Below are positions 23,739 to 32,578 of a stretch of DNA of 64,000 bases, piece after piece; position 1 is the first letter of the stretch, and each line of letters starts with the position of its first letter. Location: assembly GCF_014863605.1 (NCBI RefSeq), contig NZ_CP062252.1, positions 3,357,001 to 3,421,000 of the forward strand, given 5' to 3'. The stretch is from Pseudomonas allokribbensis. Lineage in GTDB: Bacteria; Pseudomonadota; Gammaproteobacteria; Pseudomonadales; Pseudomonadaceae. The position numbers and the translations under genes were made by a program. The notes under the pieces are model-generated. The model was not told the DNA's origin. It was given only the letters and a program-made list of their open reading frames with translations, and made no database searches.

Positions 23739-24572
23739 ATGCAACTCTCTGTGCGAAAGGCGTTCCTGGAAGACGGGGCCGTCCTGATCAAAGGTTTTCT
23801 GAGCAAAGATCAATTGGCCGAGTGCCGTGCAGCCTACGACTGGGCTGTTGAGAATCATGGCCCTCATGCGACTCGAATGTTCGACGGAACGGAGCAGCAG
23901 TCGCACGTCGACAACGCCAATCCCGTTGCAAAGGCCCGTCTCGAAGAACTGGTGGCTTCCCTACCCTTTGGCGAGCTATTTGCCGAGCTCTGGAGTTCGG
24001 AGAATGTGTGGTACTTCGCCGAAGAAGTATTTCTCAAAGCAGGTGGACGCGGTTCTCGCACGCTTTGGCATCAGGACACGTCTTATCTGCCTTGGGCCGG
24101 AAACCACTGGGCGAATGCCTGGATCAGCTTTGAATCAGTGCCGAAGAAAAACGCTTTGGAAGTCGTTCGAGGTTCGCACAAAGGACCACGCTACGACGGC
24201 ACCACGTTTCGCGATCCGAATGATCCGACTCAACCGCTGCATGGCGGCGATGCATTGCCACGCCTGCCGGACATCGAGGCTTTGCGGCAAAACGATCCTG
24301 AGGCATTCGAGATCATTTCGTGGGCCACCGAGCCTGGCGATATCCTCCTGCTGCATCCGGGTTCGCTGCATGGGGGCGCTCCGGTGGATGAAGCCTTCCC
24401 GGATCGTCACACCTTCGTTTTCCGTTTTTTTGGCGACGACGCCACCTTCCATCCTTTGCCAGAACACAGCGTCTCCGGTTATCCGCAGCAAGGCGTGCTG
24501 TTCACTGAAGAGCTGTCGACGCTGAAAGCGGGAGACGCCTTCCGCCACCCAACGTTCCGCCAATTAATATAA
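23739..24572 (+). CDS. Phytanoyl-CoA dioxygenase (PhyH) family Fe(II)/2-oxoglutarate oxygenase
   Basis: 277 residues with the double-stranded beta-helix iron site: His111 and Asp113 (WHQDTS) and distal His211 (SLHGG), plus an Arg in RHTFVFRF that would bind 2-oxoglutarate. Family members hydroxylate next to carboxyl, amine or other groups of lipids, amino acids and natural products; the substrate here is not evident. It is followed after 13 bases by a Rid-family gene and a TetR gene on the same strand, and by amine-oxidase genes, which suggests hydroxylation of an amine or its product. Confidence 0.88.
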   Translation: MQLSVRKAFLEDGAVLIKGFLSKDQLAECRAAYDWAVENHGPHATRMFDGTEQQSHVDNANPVAKARLEELVASLPFGELFAELWSSENVWYFAEEVFLKAGGRGSRTLWHQDTSYLPWAGNHWANAWISFESVPKKNALEVVRGSHKGPRYDGTTFRDPNDPTQPLHGGDALPRLPDIEALRQNDPEAFEIISWATEPGDILLLHPGSLHGGAPVDEAFPDRHTFVFRFFGDDATFHPLPEHSVSGYPQQGVLFTEELSTLKAGDAFRHPTFRQLI

Positions 24573-24585
24573 GAGGAGCACCGCC

Positions 24586-25002
24586 ATGAGCACTCAAGAC
24601 CTGCAGCGTCAGTCCTTCAACCCTGGTCACACCCAGGCGATCTACGACAACTTCCACTTTTCCCAGGCCACACGCGTCGGCAACATGATCTGGGTGTCCG
24701 GCCAGGTCGGTATCGACGAGGCCATGGTTCCAGCCGAGGGCATCCAGGCGCAATCCCATCTGGCGTTTCAGTCCTTGCGGACCATCCTCGAAGCTGCGGG
24801 CGCAAGCCTGGCAGATGTGGTCGAGCTGATGACGTTTCATACCGATCTGCAGGCCGAAGTGCACGCCTTTGGACAGGTAAAGGACGAATATTTCCCTGAA
24901 CGTTATCCAGCCTGGACCGCTGTCGGCATTTCCCAACTGGCAATGCCGGGCTTGCGCGTGGAAGTCCGGGCCGTCGCGGTGATTGGCAGCGGTCGAATCT
25001 GA
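24586..25002 (+). CDS. RidA/YjgF-family protein lacking the canonical arginine
   Basis: 138 residues with the Rid fold (FSQATRVGNMIWVSGQVG, then LRTILEAAGASLADVVEL and GLRVEVRAVAVIG). In imine-deaminating RidA an Arg lies in a PARS-like segment near residue 105; the equivalent here is YPAWTAVGISQL, with Trp in place of Arg. So it probably belongs to another Rid subgroup with a different activity. It lies 13 bases after the dioxygenase stop codon, in one transcript. Association with imine-producing amine oxidases is suggestive but, given the missing residue, not proof of an imine-hydrolysing role. Confidence 0.85.
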   Translation: MSTQDLQRQSFNPGHTQAIYDNFHFSQATRVGNMIWVSGQVGIDEAMVPAEGIQAQSHLAFQSLRTILEAAGASLADVVELMTFHTDLQAEVHAFGQVKDEYFPERYPAWTAVGISQLAMPGLRVEVRAVAVIGSGRI

Positions 25003-25092
25003 ACGATTGCATGATCGCGACGTGCCAAGCCAAAATGGCGTTCGCAGCCACTGTCGACTCAACGCCTTCAACCAACGGAATCACTTTCTCTC

Positions 25093-25755
25093 ATGCATGA
25101 TGCTCAAGCGCCTTCCACGGATAGTCAGCACTCCATTGACAGTGATTCCGCGCCCGCTCCACGTCGCGGTCGTCCGGTAGGTAATCGTCTGGAAAAACGC
25201 GGTGAACTGTTGACCGCAGCCATCGAAGTCATTGCCCAGGAAGGTTATGCCGGGACGTCTCTGCGCAAGGTCGCCAGTCATGCCGGGTGCACCACGGGGG
25301 CCGTGACCTATTACTTTGCCAACAAAGAAGAAATGATCACGGCGGCGGCGCAGAGTCTGTTCGACGAGTTCGACCATTTGCTGGATGCCGGTCAGGAAAA
25401 AGTCGATGTCAGGGCAATGATCGAGCAGTGGTTGAACCTGACTCAAGCCAACGACTCAGCGCGCTGGCTGGCCTTGTTTCAGATGCTTGCCCACGCTCGG
25501 CACGAACCGGTATTTGCCGACGTGATCCAGAAACGTTATTCGCGCTTCCGCGAGGATCTCGCCAGCATTCTGCGCAAGGGACAAAGCCAAGGCATCATCC
25601 GCAAGGACATTGCTGCCGATCTGCTTGCCGATCAGCTCAGCGCGCTGAGTGACGGCTGGATGATGATGCTGCCAATCGAGCCAGAGCGATTTGAAGCCAA
25701 ACGCAGCAAGGCCTTGATGGATGCGGTCATCACGCTGATCAGCCCCGCTCGCTAA
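25093..25755 (+). CDS. TetR-family transcriptional regulator
   Basis: 220 residues: a low-complexity N-terminal tail, then a TetR helix-turn-helix (about 40-85: TAAIEVIAQEGYAGTSLRKV, GCTTGAVTYYFANKEEMITA) and an all-helical ligand domain. It is located between the dioxygenase/Rid pair and the amine-oxidase gene, all on the plus strand, so it is likely the local repressor of the amine-oxidation genes. Candidate sites with an ATGTTAT core are given separately. Confidence 0.9.
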   Translation: MHDAQAPSTDSQHSIDSDSAPAPRRGRPVGNRLEKRGELLTAAIEVIAQEGYAGTSLRKVASHAGCTTGAVTYYFANKEEMITAAAQSLFDEFDHLLDAGQEKVDVRAMIEQWLNLTQANDSARWLALFQMLAHARHEPVFADVIQKRYSRFREDLASILRKGQSQGIIRKDIAADLLADQLSALSDGWMMMLPIEPERFEAKRSKALMDAVITLISPAR

Positions 25756-25894
25756 ACCCCGCCCTCCAGCATCAACAAGGTTCGCTTCATTTGCGCAGCG
25801 AACCCTGCTTGGTCGCGCCCGCGTTACGCTCATACCCACGGTTAACCGACATCGCGCCGATTTCACTTTGCTGAATTCCTGATCCGTCATATAT

Positions 25895-25911
25895 TCACAT
25901 AACATCTGTGA
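25895..25911. promoter_or_regulatory. Candidate TetR operator upstream of the first amine oxidase
   Basis: Inverted repeat TCACA-N7-TGTGA containing ACATAACAT (reverse of ATGTTATGT), about 26 bases before the amine-oxidase start. ATGTTATGT recurs at 37976-37984. Confidence 0.4.
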
Positions 25912-25936
25912 TTATAAATAAAAAACGGAGGTGAAG

Positions 25937-27421
25937 ATGAGTGCGGATCTCGATCAACTGTCGACGCAATCACGACAGCGACGGTTGTTATTGCAAGCGA
26001 TCGGAGGCGCAGCCCTCGCCGGAGGGCTTGGTGTCACCGGGCGTGCGATGGCGCAAATCGAACCTGTAGATGCCTCGATACTGGATGTGGTGATCATTGG
26101 CGCAGGGCTTTCCGGGCTAACCTCCGCCAGAGACCTCCAGGCCGCTGGCTGCGAGTCGTTTGCCGTGCTTGAAGCCCGCGACCGCGTCGGTGGTCGCACG
26201 CTTAACCATGATCTGGGCAATGGCGTGATCTCCGAGGCCGGTGGCCAATGGATCGGCCCGGGGCAAACGTCGATCGCCGACCTGGCCAGACAGCTCGATG
26301 TCGCCACCTTCCCCACCTATTACAAGGGCAAGGCGGTGTATCTGATGGACGAGGTCAACATCCAGGAAGATCTCAGCGACGGGCCGAATTCCAATACAGA
26401 AGTCGTCGCAAAACTGAACAAGCTCGCCGAAGGCGTCCCCAGCAAAGCGCCGTGGAAAGCCAAGGACGCGGCTGAGCTGGACAAACTGTCGATCGGCCAG
26501 TGGCTGGCCGGTCAAGGCATCAGCAACGTCGACAAGATCGGCTTCAACATGTCCGTGAGCCTCACCTTCGGTACCACGCCGGCCGGCATGGGACTCCTGC
26601 ATTACCTGGCGATGATCAACTCGTCGGACTGCCGCCTTGAAAAGCTCGAAGGGGTCCAGGGCGGTGCGCAGGAATCTCGCCTGGCTGGCGGCTCGCAAAT
26701 TCTCAGTTTGAAGATGGCGCAGGCGCTGGGAGATAAAATCCGGTTGGCGTGCCCGGTGCGCAAGATTGTCGGTTGGGATCGTGATGTCGTCGAGTTGCAC
26801 ACCGATCAGGGCATCATCCGCACGCGGCAGGTAATTGCTGCGCTGAGCCCGGCGTTGTGCAATCAGATCCTCTTCGATCCGCCCCTGCCGTCCGGGCGTG
26901 CCGAACTGCAGCGGCATTGGCCGGCCCATGCACCGATGCGCAAGACCGTGCACGTCTATGAGCGCCCGTTCTGGCGCGACCAAGGCCTCAACGGGCAGAT
27001 TGTGCCAGTGGAAGGTCCGCTGATCTGGGCCTTTGACAACTCCCCGGCGGACGGCAGCCTGGGTGTGCTCAGCGGCTTCGTCAGGATCGGCCAATTACCC
27101 CATGACCCGAAAACGGCGCAGGACATCCTGTCGGCGATTTACGCCAGCGCCATGGGCGAACAAGCCCTGCACCCGATTCAGTTTCATGATCTGGACTGGG
27201 GCAAGATCGACCCGTGGAGTTTGAGTTGTATTTCTCCCATGCCCCCCGGTTTCTGGACGCAATGGGGCGAGTACCTGACGCCGGCGGTCGGTCGCCTGAT
27301 CTGGTCGGGTACCGAGACTGCGGAAATCTGGGCCGGGGCAATGGACGGTGCGGTCCGCGCTGGACACCGCGCGGCAATGGAAGCGCTGCAGGCGTTGCTT
27401 CAACCACGGAGGAACGCCTGA
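25937..27421 (+). CDS. Exported flavin amine oxidase/dehydrogenase (NicA2-like), copy 1
   Basis: 494 residues. A Tat signal (RQRRLLLQAIGG, about 13-24, cleavage near AMA-Q) is followed by the FAD site VVIIGAGLSG (51-60), the RVGGRTLNHDLG segment and the C-terminal SGTETAEIWAGAMDGA motif, all typical of the flavin monoamine-oxidase superfamily. The ATG at 25937 has CGGAGG five bases upstream, better than the GTG at 25931. The stop overlaps the start of a diheme cytochrome c, the pairing known from NicA2-CycN, where the flavoenzyme reduces a cytochrome rather than oxygen. So it is probably a periplasmic amine dehydrogenase. Amine substrate unknown. Confidence 0.9.
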   Translation: MSADLDQLSTQSRQRRLLLQAIGGAALAGGLGVTGRAMAQIEPVDASILDVVIIGAGLSGLTSARDLQAAGCESFAVLEARDRVGGRTLNHDLGNGVISEAGGQWIGPGQTSIADLARQLDVATFPTYYKGKAVYLMDEVNIQEDLSDGPNSNTEVVAKLNKLAEGVPSKAPWKAKDAAELDKLSIGQWLAGQGISNVDKIGFNMSVSLTFGTTPAGMGLLHYLAMINSSDCRLEKLEGVQGGAQESRLAGGSQILSLKMAQALGDKIRLACPVRKIVGWDRDVVELHTDQGIIRTRQVIAALSPALCNQILFDPPLPSGRAELQRHWPAHAPMRKTVHVYERPFWRDQGLNGQIVPVEGPLIWAFDNSPADGSLGVLSGFVRIGQLPHDPKTAQDILSAIYASAMGEQALHPIQFHDLDWGKIDPWSLSCISPMPPGFWTQWGEYLTPAVGRLIWSGTETAEIWAGAMDGAVRAGHRAAMEALQALLQPRRNA

Positions 27422-28077
27422 TGAAGCGGACTATGGTGTTTGGAGTCATCACCGTGAGCGCGGCGTTGGCCGGATCAATAGCGATTTATGGTCCGGAACT
27501 GTGGGCGGGCTATCGTTTCATGCAGGCCGTGGATCAGCACGACGCTGCGTACCAGGCCAACGGCGGTGCGTGGCCACAGTTGCAGGACACCTGCGCGCTT
27601 TGCCATGGCGCCAGCGGTCAACCCCGCGACGCTCAATACGCAGCGCTTGCAGGGCAGCCTGCGGCATACATCGAAAACCAGTTGCGCGCGTTTGCCGAAG
27701 GGCGTCGCCACAGTGCCCAGATGCAGCCGCTGGCGGCCAATCTGACCGACGAGCAGATCAAGCGCCTGGCCAGTTATTTTGCCGAACAGCAACCAGGCGT
27801 GACTGAAGTCCCGGCCCGGGATGATGCGCTGGACCAGCGCGGTCAGCGTGTGGTCGCCGCCAATGGGTGTGCAGCCTGCCACGGTGAAAAACTCTCTGGC
27901 GGCCCCCAGGCTCCGCGTATCGCCGGACAAGGGCAGCTTTATCTGAGCGATCAACTGAGCGCTTTCAAACGTGGCCAACGCATCGATCCGACGCAGGCCA
28001 TGAATGCCATGGCGGGCACCCTGTCAGATGAGGACATCAAGGCCGTGGCGCAGTATCTGGCCAAGCTGAACCCTTGA
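27421..28077 (+). CDS. Membrane-anchored diheme cytochrome c, copy 1
   Basis: 218 residues: an N-terminal hydrophobic anchor (about 6-23) and two c-type domains with heme motifs CALCH (58-62) and CAACH (150-154), a cytochrome c4-like layout. It acts in the periplasm as electron acceptor, probably for the amine oxidase whose stop codon overlaps its start (TGATG). A far upstream ATG in the same frame lies inside the oxidase gene and is not used. It would pass electrons to the respiratory chain, replacing peroxide-forming oxidation. Confidence 0.92.
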   Translation: MKRTMVFGVITVSAALAGSIAIYGPELWAGYRFMQAVDQHDAAYQANGGAWPQLQDTCALCHGASGQPRDAQYAALAGQPAAYIENQLRAFAEGRRHSAQMQPLAANLTDEQIKRLASYFAEQQPGVTEVPARDDALDQRGQRVVAANGCAACHGEKLSGGPQAPRIAGQGQLYLSDQLSAFKRGQRIDPTQAMNAMAGTLSDEDIKAVAQYLAKLNP

Positions 28078-28121
28078 TCCTGCCCGGGCAAGGATGCCCA
28101 CCGCCCTACCCTGCATTACGC

Positions 28122-28146
28122 AAAAAAGCCGCCAAAACGGCGGCTT
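28122..28146 (-). terminator. Bidirectional terminator between the two amine-oxidase units
   Basis: Stem AAGCCGCC / GGCGGCTT around four A. On the minus strand it ends in a T-run, so it best terminates the operon coming from 31008; it also follows the plus-strand cytochrome. Confidence 0.75.
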
Positions 28147-28167
28147 CGAGCACTTCAACTATCCTCC

Positions 28168-28830
28168 TCAGCGCGTTTGCAGAACTGCCATTGCACCCTT
28201 CGCGCGCTCCAGCGCGCAATACGCGTAATAGAGGTGCACCAGCAGATAAGCCCAGGTCGTCAGTGCTAGCACGTAGAAGTTAAGCAGCACATTGCTGTCG
28301 TCGCCGGGGATCTTGTAGAAATCGTAGATGCACGCAATGGTCAGTGAGGCTAGCATGCCAATCATCACACCGATCGCGTGTAGCGACTCTCCGACATTTG
28401 CAAGGCGTACTGCGAAATACACCAGGTAGACCGAAAACATCACCCACATCAGCACGTAGAAATACGGCAGGAGCGTGACCAGAACCTTGGTCGAGATCAA
28501 CGCGAGTGTGCCCAGCAGAGCGCCGGCAAACATCATGAGCTCCTTGCCCATCGAGGGCTTGTAGGCATGCGTTACCGCCATCAGTCCGAGCACGGTAATC
28601 AGCGGAATCCCGAAGGCTCTGGAGAACGCGTCGCAGAAGTATGAAATCAGGTACGCATGCTCCGATCCTGTCAGGAAAAAGATCAGGAAGTTTGTCGCCG
28701 AAAAGGCAACCACAAACCACTCCAGAGCCAGTAGCAGGTTTCTCTTCTTCAGAAACCTGATGCCAAAGGTCAGACCATTGGCAAGCAGCAAGAAACAGGC
28801 AAGGCACAGCACAATATTTCTCGGTTCCAT
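28168..28830 (-). CDS. Polytopic membrane protein of unknown function
   Basis: 220 residues with about seven predicted membrane helices (for example IVLCLACFLLLANGL, FVVAFSATNFLIFFLTG, PYFYVLMWVMFSVYLVYF and VLLNFYVLALTTWAYLLVHL). No family recognised. It is the last gene of the minus-strand amine-oxidase/cytochrome operon, starting 39 bases after the cytochrome stop. A role in uptake of the amine product or in anchoring the electron-transfer proteins is possible but only inferred from position. Confidence 0.75.
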   Translation of the reverse strand: MEPRNIVLCLACFLLLANGLTFGIRFLKKRNLLLALEWFVVAFSATNFLIFFLTGSEHAYLISYFCDAFSRAFGIPLITVLGLMAVTHAYKPSMGKELMMFAGALLGTLALISTKVLVTLLPYFYVLMWVMFSVYLVYFAVRLANVGESLHAIGVMIGMLASLTIACIYDFYKIPGDDSNVLLNFYVLALTTWAYLLVHLYYAYCALERAKGAMAVLQTR

Positions 28831-28869
28831 AACGATAGCCTCGGTACAGCTGACAGAAAATTTGATGGG

Positions 28870-29526
28870 TTAGCGGGATTGAGGAACCAGTGCAGCCAGG
28901 TAAGCAGCAATTGCCTGGCGCTCCTGCGCTGACAGCGCCGCTGCAATGGCTTGCATCGCGCCACTTGGCTCAGTGCGCTCGCTGCTGGCAAAAGCGTTGA
29001 GCTGGGCCAAAAGGTAGTCCTGGCCTTGTGCAGCCAGGCGCGGGAAGGTGTCGTGGCCCATCAGTTGGGCACCATGACAGGCGGTGCAACCTCGGGTTTG
29101 CACCAGCTGTTTACCCTTTTCCTTCAGCCCCTCGTCAGGGCTGACAGCCGCATGAGCAACGACCGATTGCCGGGCGTAGAACTTCGCCAGCAGATCAACT
29201 TCATCCGGGCTCAGGGTCATCGCCAGCGGCCCCATGTTGGGAGCGAGCCGTTGCCCACTTGCAAAGTTGCGCAACTGGGCAGACAGGTACGCGGCGGGTT
29301 GCCCGGCCAGGCTCGGATACATCGGGTTCAGCGAGTTACCGTGGCTGCCATGGCAACCGGTGCAGGCATCGGTCAGGTGTGGCCAGTTTCCGCGTTCGGC
29401 CTGATAGGCCTCCGTGGAGGTCGTGATGTAAGTCTGCAGCCGATACAGGTCGAGCAGATCACGCCCGAAAACCACCACCAGCACCGCAATAACCGCGATG
29501 ACGCCAAGCGCTATGATTTTTTTCAT
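28870..29526 (-). CDS. Membrane-anchored diheme cytochrome c, copy 2
   Basis: 218 residues, the same length as copy 1, with a hydrophobic anchor (about 4-20) and heme motifs CTGCH (55-59) and CTACH (147-151). Collinear with copy 1 over its length (SLAGQPAAYLSAQLRNFASGQR versus ALAGQPAAY-type text), so the two are paralogues. It follows the second amine oxidase after 9 bases and is its probable electron acceptor. Confidence 0.92.
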   Translation of the reverse strand: MKKIIALGVIAVIAVLVVVFGRDLLDLYRLQTYITTSTEAYQAERGNWPHLTDACTGCHGSHGNSLNPMYPSLAGQPAAYLSAQLRNFASGQRLAPNMGPLAMTLSPDEVDLLAKFYARQSVVAHAAVSPDEGLKEKGKQLVQTRGCTACHGAQLMGHDTFPRLAAQGQDYLLAQLNAFASSERTEPSGAMQAIAAALSAQERQAIAAYLAALVPQSR

Positions 29527-29535
29527 TGCCGCCTC

Positions 29536-31008
29536 CTATGCCCGACGTAACGCGTTGAGCACCTGCAAGGCGCTATGGCGTCCGGCGCGCACGGCACCGT
29601 CCATGTAACCTGCCCAGATGTCAGCGGTTTCGGTGCCAGACCAGAACAGATTGCCGCACGGCGGACGCAGTGCCTCACCATGCGTCGACCAGAAACCGGG
29701 AGGAATCGGCGACACGCACGTGATGGTCCACGGGTCGAAATGCGCCCAGTCGTGATCGTGGTAGGAAACCGGCTCAAGCGCTGCGTCCCCCAGGGCGCGT
29801 GCATAGATTTCGGTCTGCACACGCTTCGCGGCTTCGGGGTCGGTGGGGCCTGCGGCATTCAGAATGAATGCATTGATCACGCCGATTTCGCCGTTTGGCG
29901 GCGAGTTGTCATAAGCCCAGATGACTGGCCCACCGACCTGAATGATGTGGCCGTTCAAGCCCTTGTCACGCCAGAAAGGCCGCGGGTAAACCATTGCGGT
30001 CTTGCGTGCCGGCGAGTGCGCTGGCCAGGCCCGCTGCAGGGCGGCGCGAGCTTCGGGCAGCGGTGGATCGAATTGCAGGCGTTGGCACAGCGCGGGATGA
30101 ATCGCCATGATCACCCGGCGGGCGCGGATCTCGCCCTGATCCGTTTGCAGTCTGACGATGTCGCGGTTCCAGTCAGCAATTTTGCGCACTGGGCACGACA
30201 AGCGAACCTTGTCGCCCAGCAATTGCGCCATTTTGCTGCTGAGAACCTGTGAACCGCCGACGATCCGCGTGCCTTGCGCGCTGTCCTTGATCGAATCGAG
30301 CCGCATGTATTCGCTGCCGGCCGAATTGATCATCGACAGAAAATGCAAGAAGCCCATCTTCGCCGGCGTGACACCGCAGGTCAGGAGGAAGCTGGCATTC
30401 CACCCTGCGCGATCTTCCGGCTTGATGTTTTGCTGAGCGAGCCAGTCGCCCGCCGAGAGCTTGTCCAGTTCGGCCACCTTGGGGGATTTCCATGGCGCAC
30501 CGCACGGCACATCACGCGACAGCTCGCTGAGTTTTGCCGAGACGCTTTCGTCGGTACCGAAGGTGCCTTTCAAATCGACAGCGACACGTCCATCGCCCCC
30601 GAGGATCACGGTTTCCCCGTCATAGAAACTGGGAAAGGTGCCGACCTCAAGCTCACGGGCAAGATCCGCTACGGCGGTTTGTCCTGGACCGATCCACTGA
30701 CCTCCGGCTTCGGAGATGTAGCCGGAGCCCAAGTCATGATTGAGGGTGCGGCCGCCGACACGATCACGCGCTTCAAGCACCAGCAGCGACTCACAGCCTG
30801 CCAGATGCAGATCACGGGCGGCGGTCAAACCAGCCAGGCCGGCACCGATGATCACCACATCAAATACATCGTCCGAACTGTCTTTTTGCAGCGCATCGGC
30901 GGCATTGGCCAGACCAAGGTTCAAACCGATCGATCCCACGGCGGCGGTTGCACCGGCCAGTTTGAGTAATTGTCTTCGCTTCAGATCGGGAGGGGCGTCA
31001 GTACTCAT
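29536..31008 (-). CDS. Exported flavin amine oxidase/dehydrogenase (NicA2-like), copy 2
   Basis: 490 residues: Tat signal (LKRRQLLKLAG, 9-19, cleavage near ANA), FAD site VVIIGAGLAG (51-60), DRVGGRTLNHDLGSG and the C-terminal SGTETADIWAGYMDGA motif. It is clearly paralogous to the gene at 25937 throughout (GGQWIGPGQTAVADLARELE versus GGQWIGPGQTSIADLARQLD), yet diverged enough to have a separate substrate or to act on the next intermediate. It heads an operon with cytochrome c and a membrane protein. As in copy 1, cytochrome c is the likely electron acceptor. Confidence 0.9.
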   Translation of the reverse strand: MSTDAPPDLKRRQLLKLAGATAAVGSIGLNLGLANAADALQKDSSDDVFDVVIIGAGLAGLTAARDLHLAGCESLLVLEARDRVGGRTLNHDLGSGYISEAGGQWIGPGQTAVADLARELEVGTFPSFYDGETVILGGDGRVAVDLKGTFGTDESVSAKLSELSRDVPCGAPWKSPKVAELDKLSAGDWLAQQNIKPEDRAGWNASFLLTCGVTPAKMGFLHFLSMINSAGSEYMRLDSIKDSAQGTRIVGGSQVLSSKMAQLLGDKVRLSCPVRKIADWNRDIVRLQTDQGEIRARRVIMAIHPALCQRLQFDPPLPEARAALQRAWPAHSPARKTAMVYPRPFWRDKGLNGHIIQVGGPVIWAYDNSPPNGEIGVINAFILNAAGPTDPEAAKRVQTEIYARALGDAALEPVSYHDHDWAHFDPWTITCVSPIPPGFWSTHGEALRPPCGNLFWSGTETADIWAGYMDGAVRAGRHSALQVLNALRRA

Positions 31009-31199
31009 GTTCGATGCCTCACATCACGTTATTGTTGGATTGAACGCCCGTGGCCGAGCGTGGGTGCGGCAGTAAAAAAGTGGTGACGAGAACGCAAACA
31101 TTCCTTTGTCTTTCTGCAGGCGAACGCCTGCCGGACCCAGGACTCCAAGGTCAGCTTCACCACGGAAAATCAGCGTGTCGGTTCTATAAGCCTCAACTG

Positions 31200-32567
31200 T
31201 CAGGCATGAGGGCGCACAACTTTGCGGTTGGTGTATTCGTCCAGCAGATGTGCTCCCTCCAGCGCCACATTCACGGCGCACCACTGCAGCGGTTCGGGCA
31301 GGGTTTTCGGAGTTTTATGCCGCAGCGCGGCGAGCAGCGGATGCTCGATACCTCCGATCCTTTCTGCCAGCAGATGGCCGATCAGCGACTGCGAGGCGAC
31401 ACCGTGTCCGGAGCAACCCGCGGTGTAGAGAATGTTGTGGTGCGACCCGGTTTCGCCCACCACCGGCAACGCGTCGTAGGCCATGCTGACGTAACCACTC
31501 CAGCACGCTTGAATGCCGACACCGCGTAACGTCGGGAAACGCACGCCAAGGTTGTCTTGCAACGCGCGGTAGGTCACCTCATCGGGAATGTTCGGGGTTT
31601 TCGAGCCGTAGGCATAACCCAGTCGTTTGGTGGTCATCAGCAGCGTATTGCGTGCGGTCAGGCGATGGCTTTCCATCACCAGGTGCGGCGTGGTCAACCC
31701 TTCCCGCCCTGCCCAGCCCAGCGATGCCAACTGCTGTGGTGTCAATGGCTCGGTTTCGACCGCCGAAACCCGAAACGGTACGACTTTGTCGCGCAAAAGA
31801 CCGAGCTGCGGCGTATAGGCATTGGTAGCCAGCACCACGATTGGCGCGCTCGCCCGACCGCGTGGCGTCCGGCAGGTGATCGTCGGCCCGTCGGAGTACG
31901 ACTCAAGCGTGGTGTTTTCATACAGCCTCACACCCGCCTGGAGTGCAGCGCGGCGCAGGCCCATTACGTATTTGCCAGGGTCCAGGGTACCGCCGTGGCG
32001 TTGCAGACAGCCAAACAGAAAGGCCGGTGGAATCCCTCGCGCGCGCATTTGTGCCTGATCCAGAAACTCGGTTGGCGAACCCAATTCGTGGCCCACGGCC
32101 ATGCTTTTACGCAGCCTTTTCTCCTGCGACGGATGGATCCCCGCCCTGATGATGCCCGAGGCGTTGTAGTCGCAGTCGATCCCCAGTTCGCGCAGTCGAC
32201 CTTCGACGTAGGCGACCGCTTCGTCATAGAACCTGACGATATTTTGCGCTTTTTCCTTGCCGACACGTTTCAGGAACAACTCGAACTCAATGCCGATGCT
32301 CCCGCCCAGATAACCGGCATTCCGACCGCTGGCACCGAAACCGGCAAACTCCTGCTCGAGGATAATGACCTTCGCTCCCAGCGCCGTAAGCTCCAGGGCG
32401 GTGGACAGCCCGGCGAAACCGGCACCGATCACGATGACGTCCGCGCTTACATCGCCTTCGAGCTCTGGCTGCAGATCAACCGGACTTTCGACCCAGCCAC
32501 CCAACCGACGGAAATGTCCGCCTGCAAAATGGCGTTCCAACTCTTGTGCTTGATAGGCCATGGACAT
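31200..32567 (-). CDS. FAD-dependent oxidoreductase, DAO/gamma-glutamylputrescine-oxidase-like
   Basis: 455 residues: N-terminal FAD site VIVIGAGFAGLSTALEL (about 41-57) with GASGRNAGYLGG, and the C-terminal GCSGHGVASQSLIGHLLAE motif of the D-amino-acid-oxidase fold (PuuB/GlyOx-like). Such enzymes oxidise amine or amino-acid C-N bonds. There is no signal peptide, so it acts in the cytoplasm. The AGGAG nine bases before 32567 supports this start; the longer frame to 32825 runs through the upstream thiolase. It is the last gene of the CoA-dependent catabolic operon, hinting that an amino group is removed inside the cell too. Confidence 0.85.
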   Translation of the reverse strand: MSMAYQAQELERHFAGGHFRRLGGWVESPVDLQPELEGDVSADVIVIGAGFAGLSTALELTALGAKVIILEQEFAGFGASGRNAGYLGGSIGIEFELFLKRVGKEKAQNIVRFYDEAVAYVEGRLRELGIDCDYNASGIIRAGIHPSQEKRLRKSMAVGHELGSPTEFLDQAQMRARGIPPAFLFGCLQRHGGTLDPGKYVMGLRRAALQAGVRLYENTTLESYSDGPTITCRTPRGRASAPIVVLATNAYTPQLGLLRDKVVPFRVSAVETEPLTPQQLASLGWAGREGLTTPHLVMESHRLTARNTLLMTTKRLGYAYGSKTPNIPDEVTYRALQDNLGVRFPTLRGVGIQACWSGYVSMAYDALPVVGETGSHHNILYTAGCSGHGVASQSLIGHLLAERIGGIEHPLLAALRHKTPKTLPEPLQWCAVNVALEGAHLLDEYTNRKVVRPHA

Positions 32568-32578
32568 GTGATGCGCTC

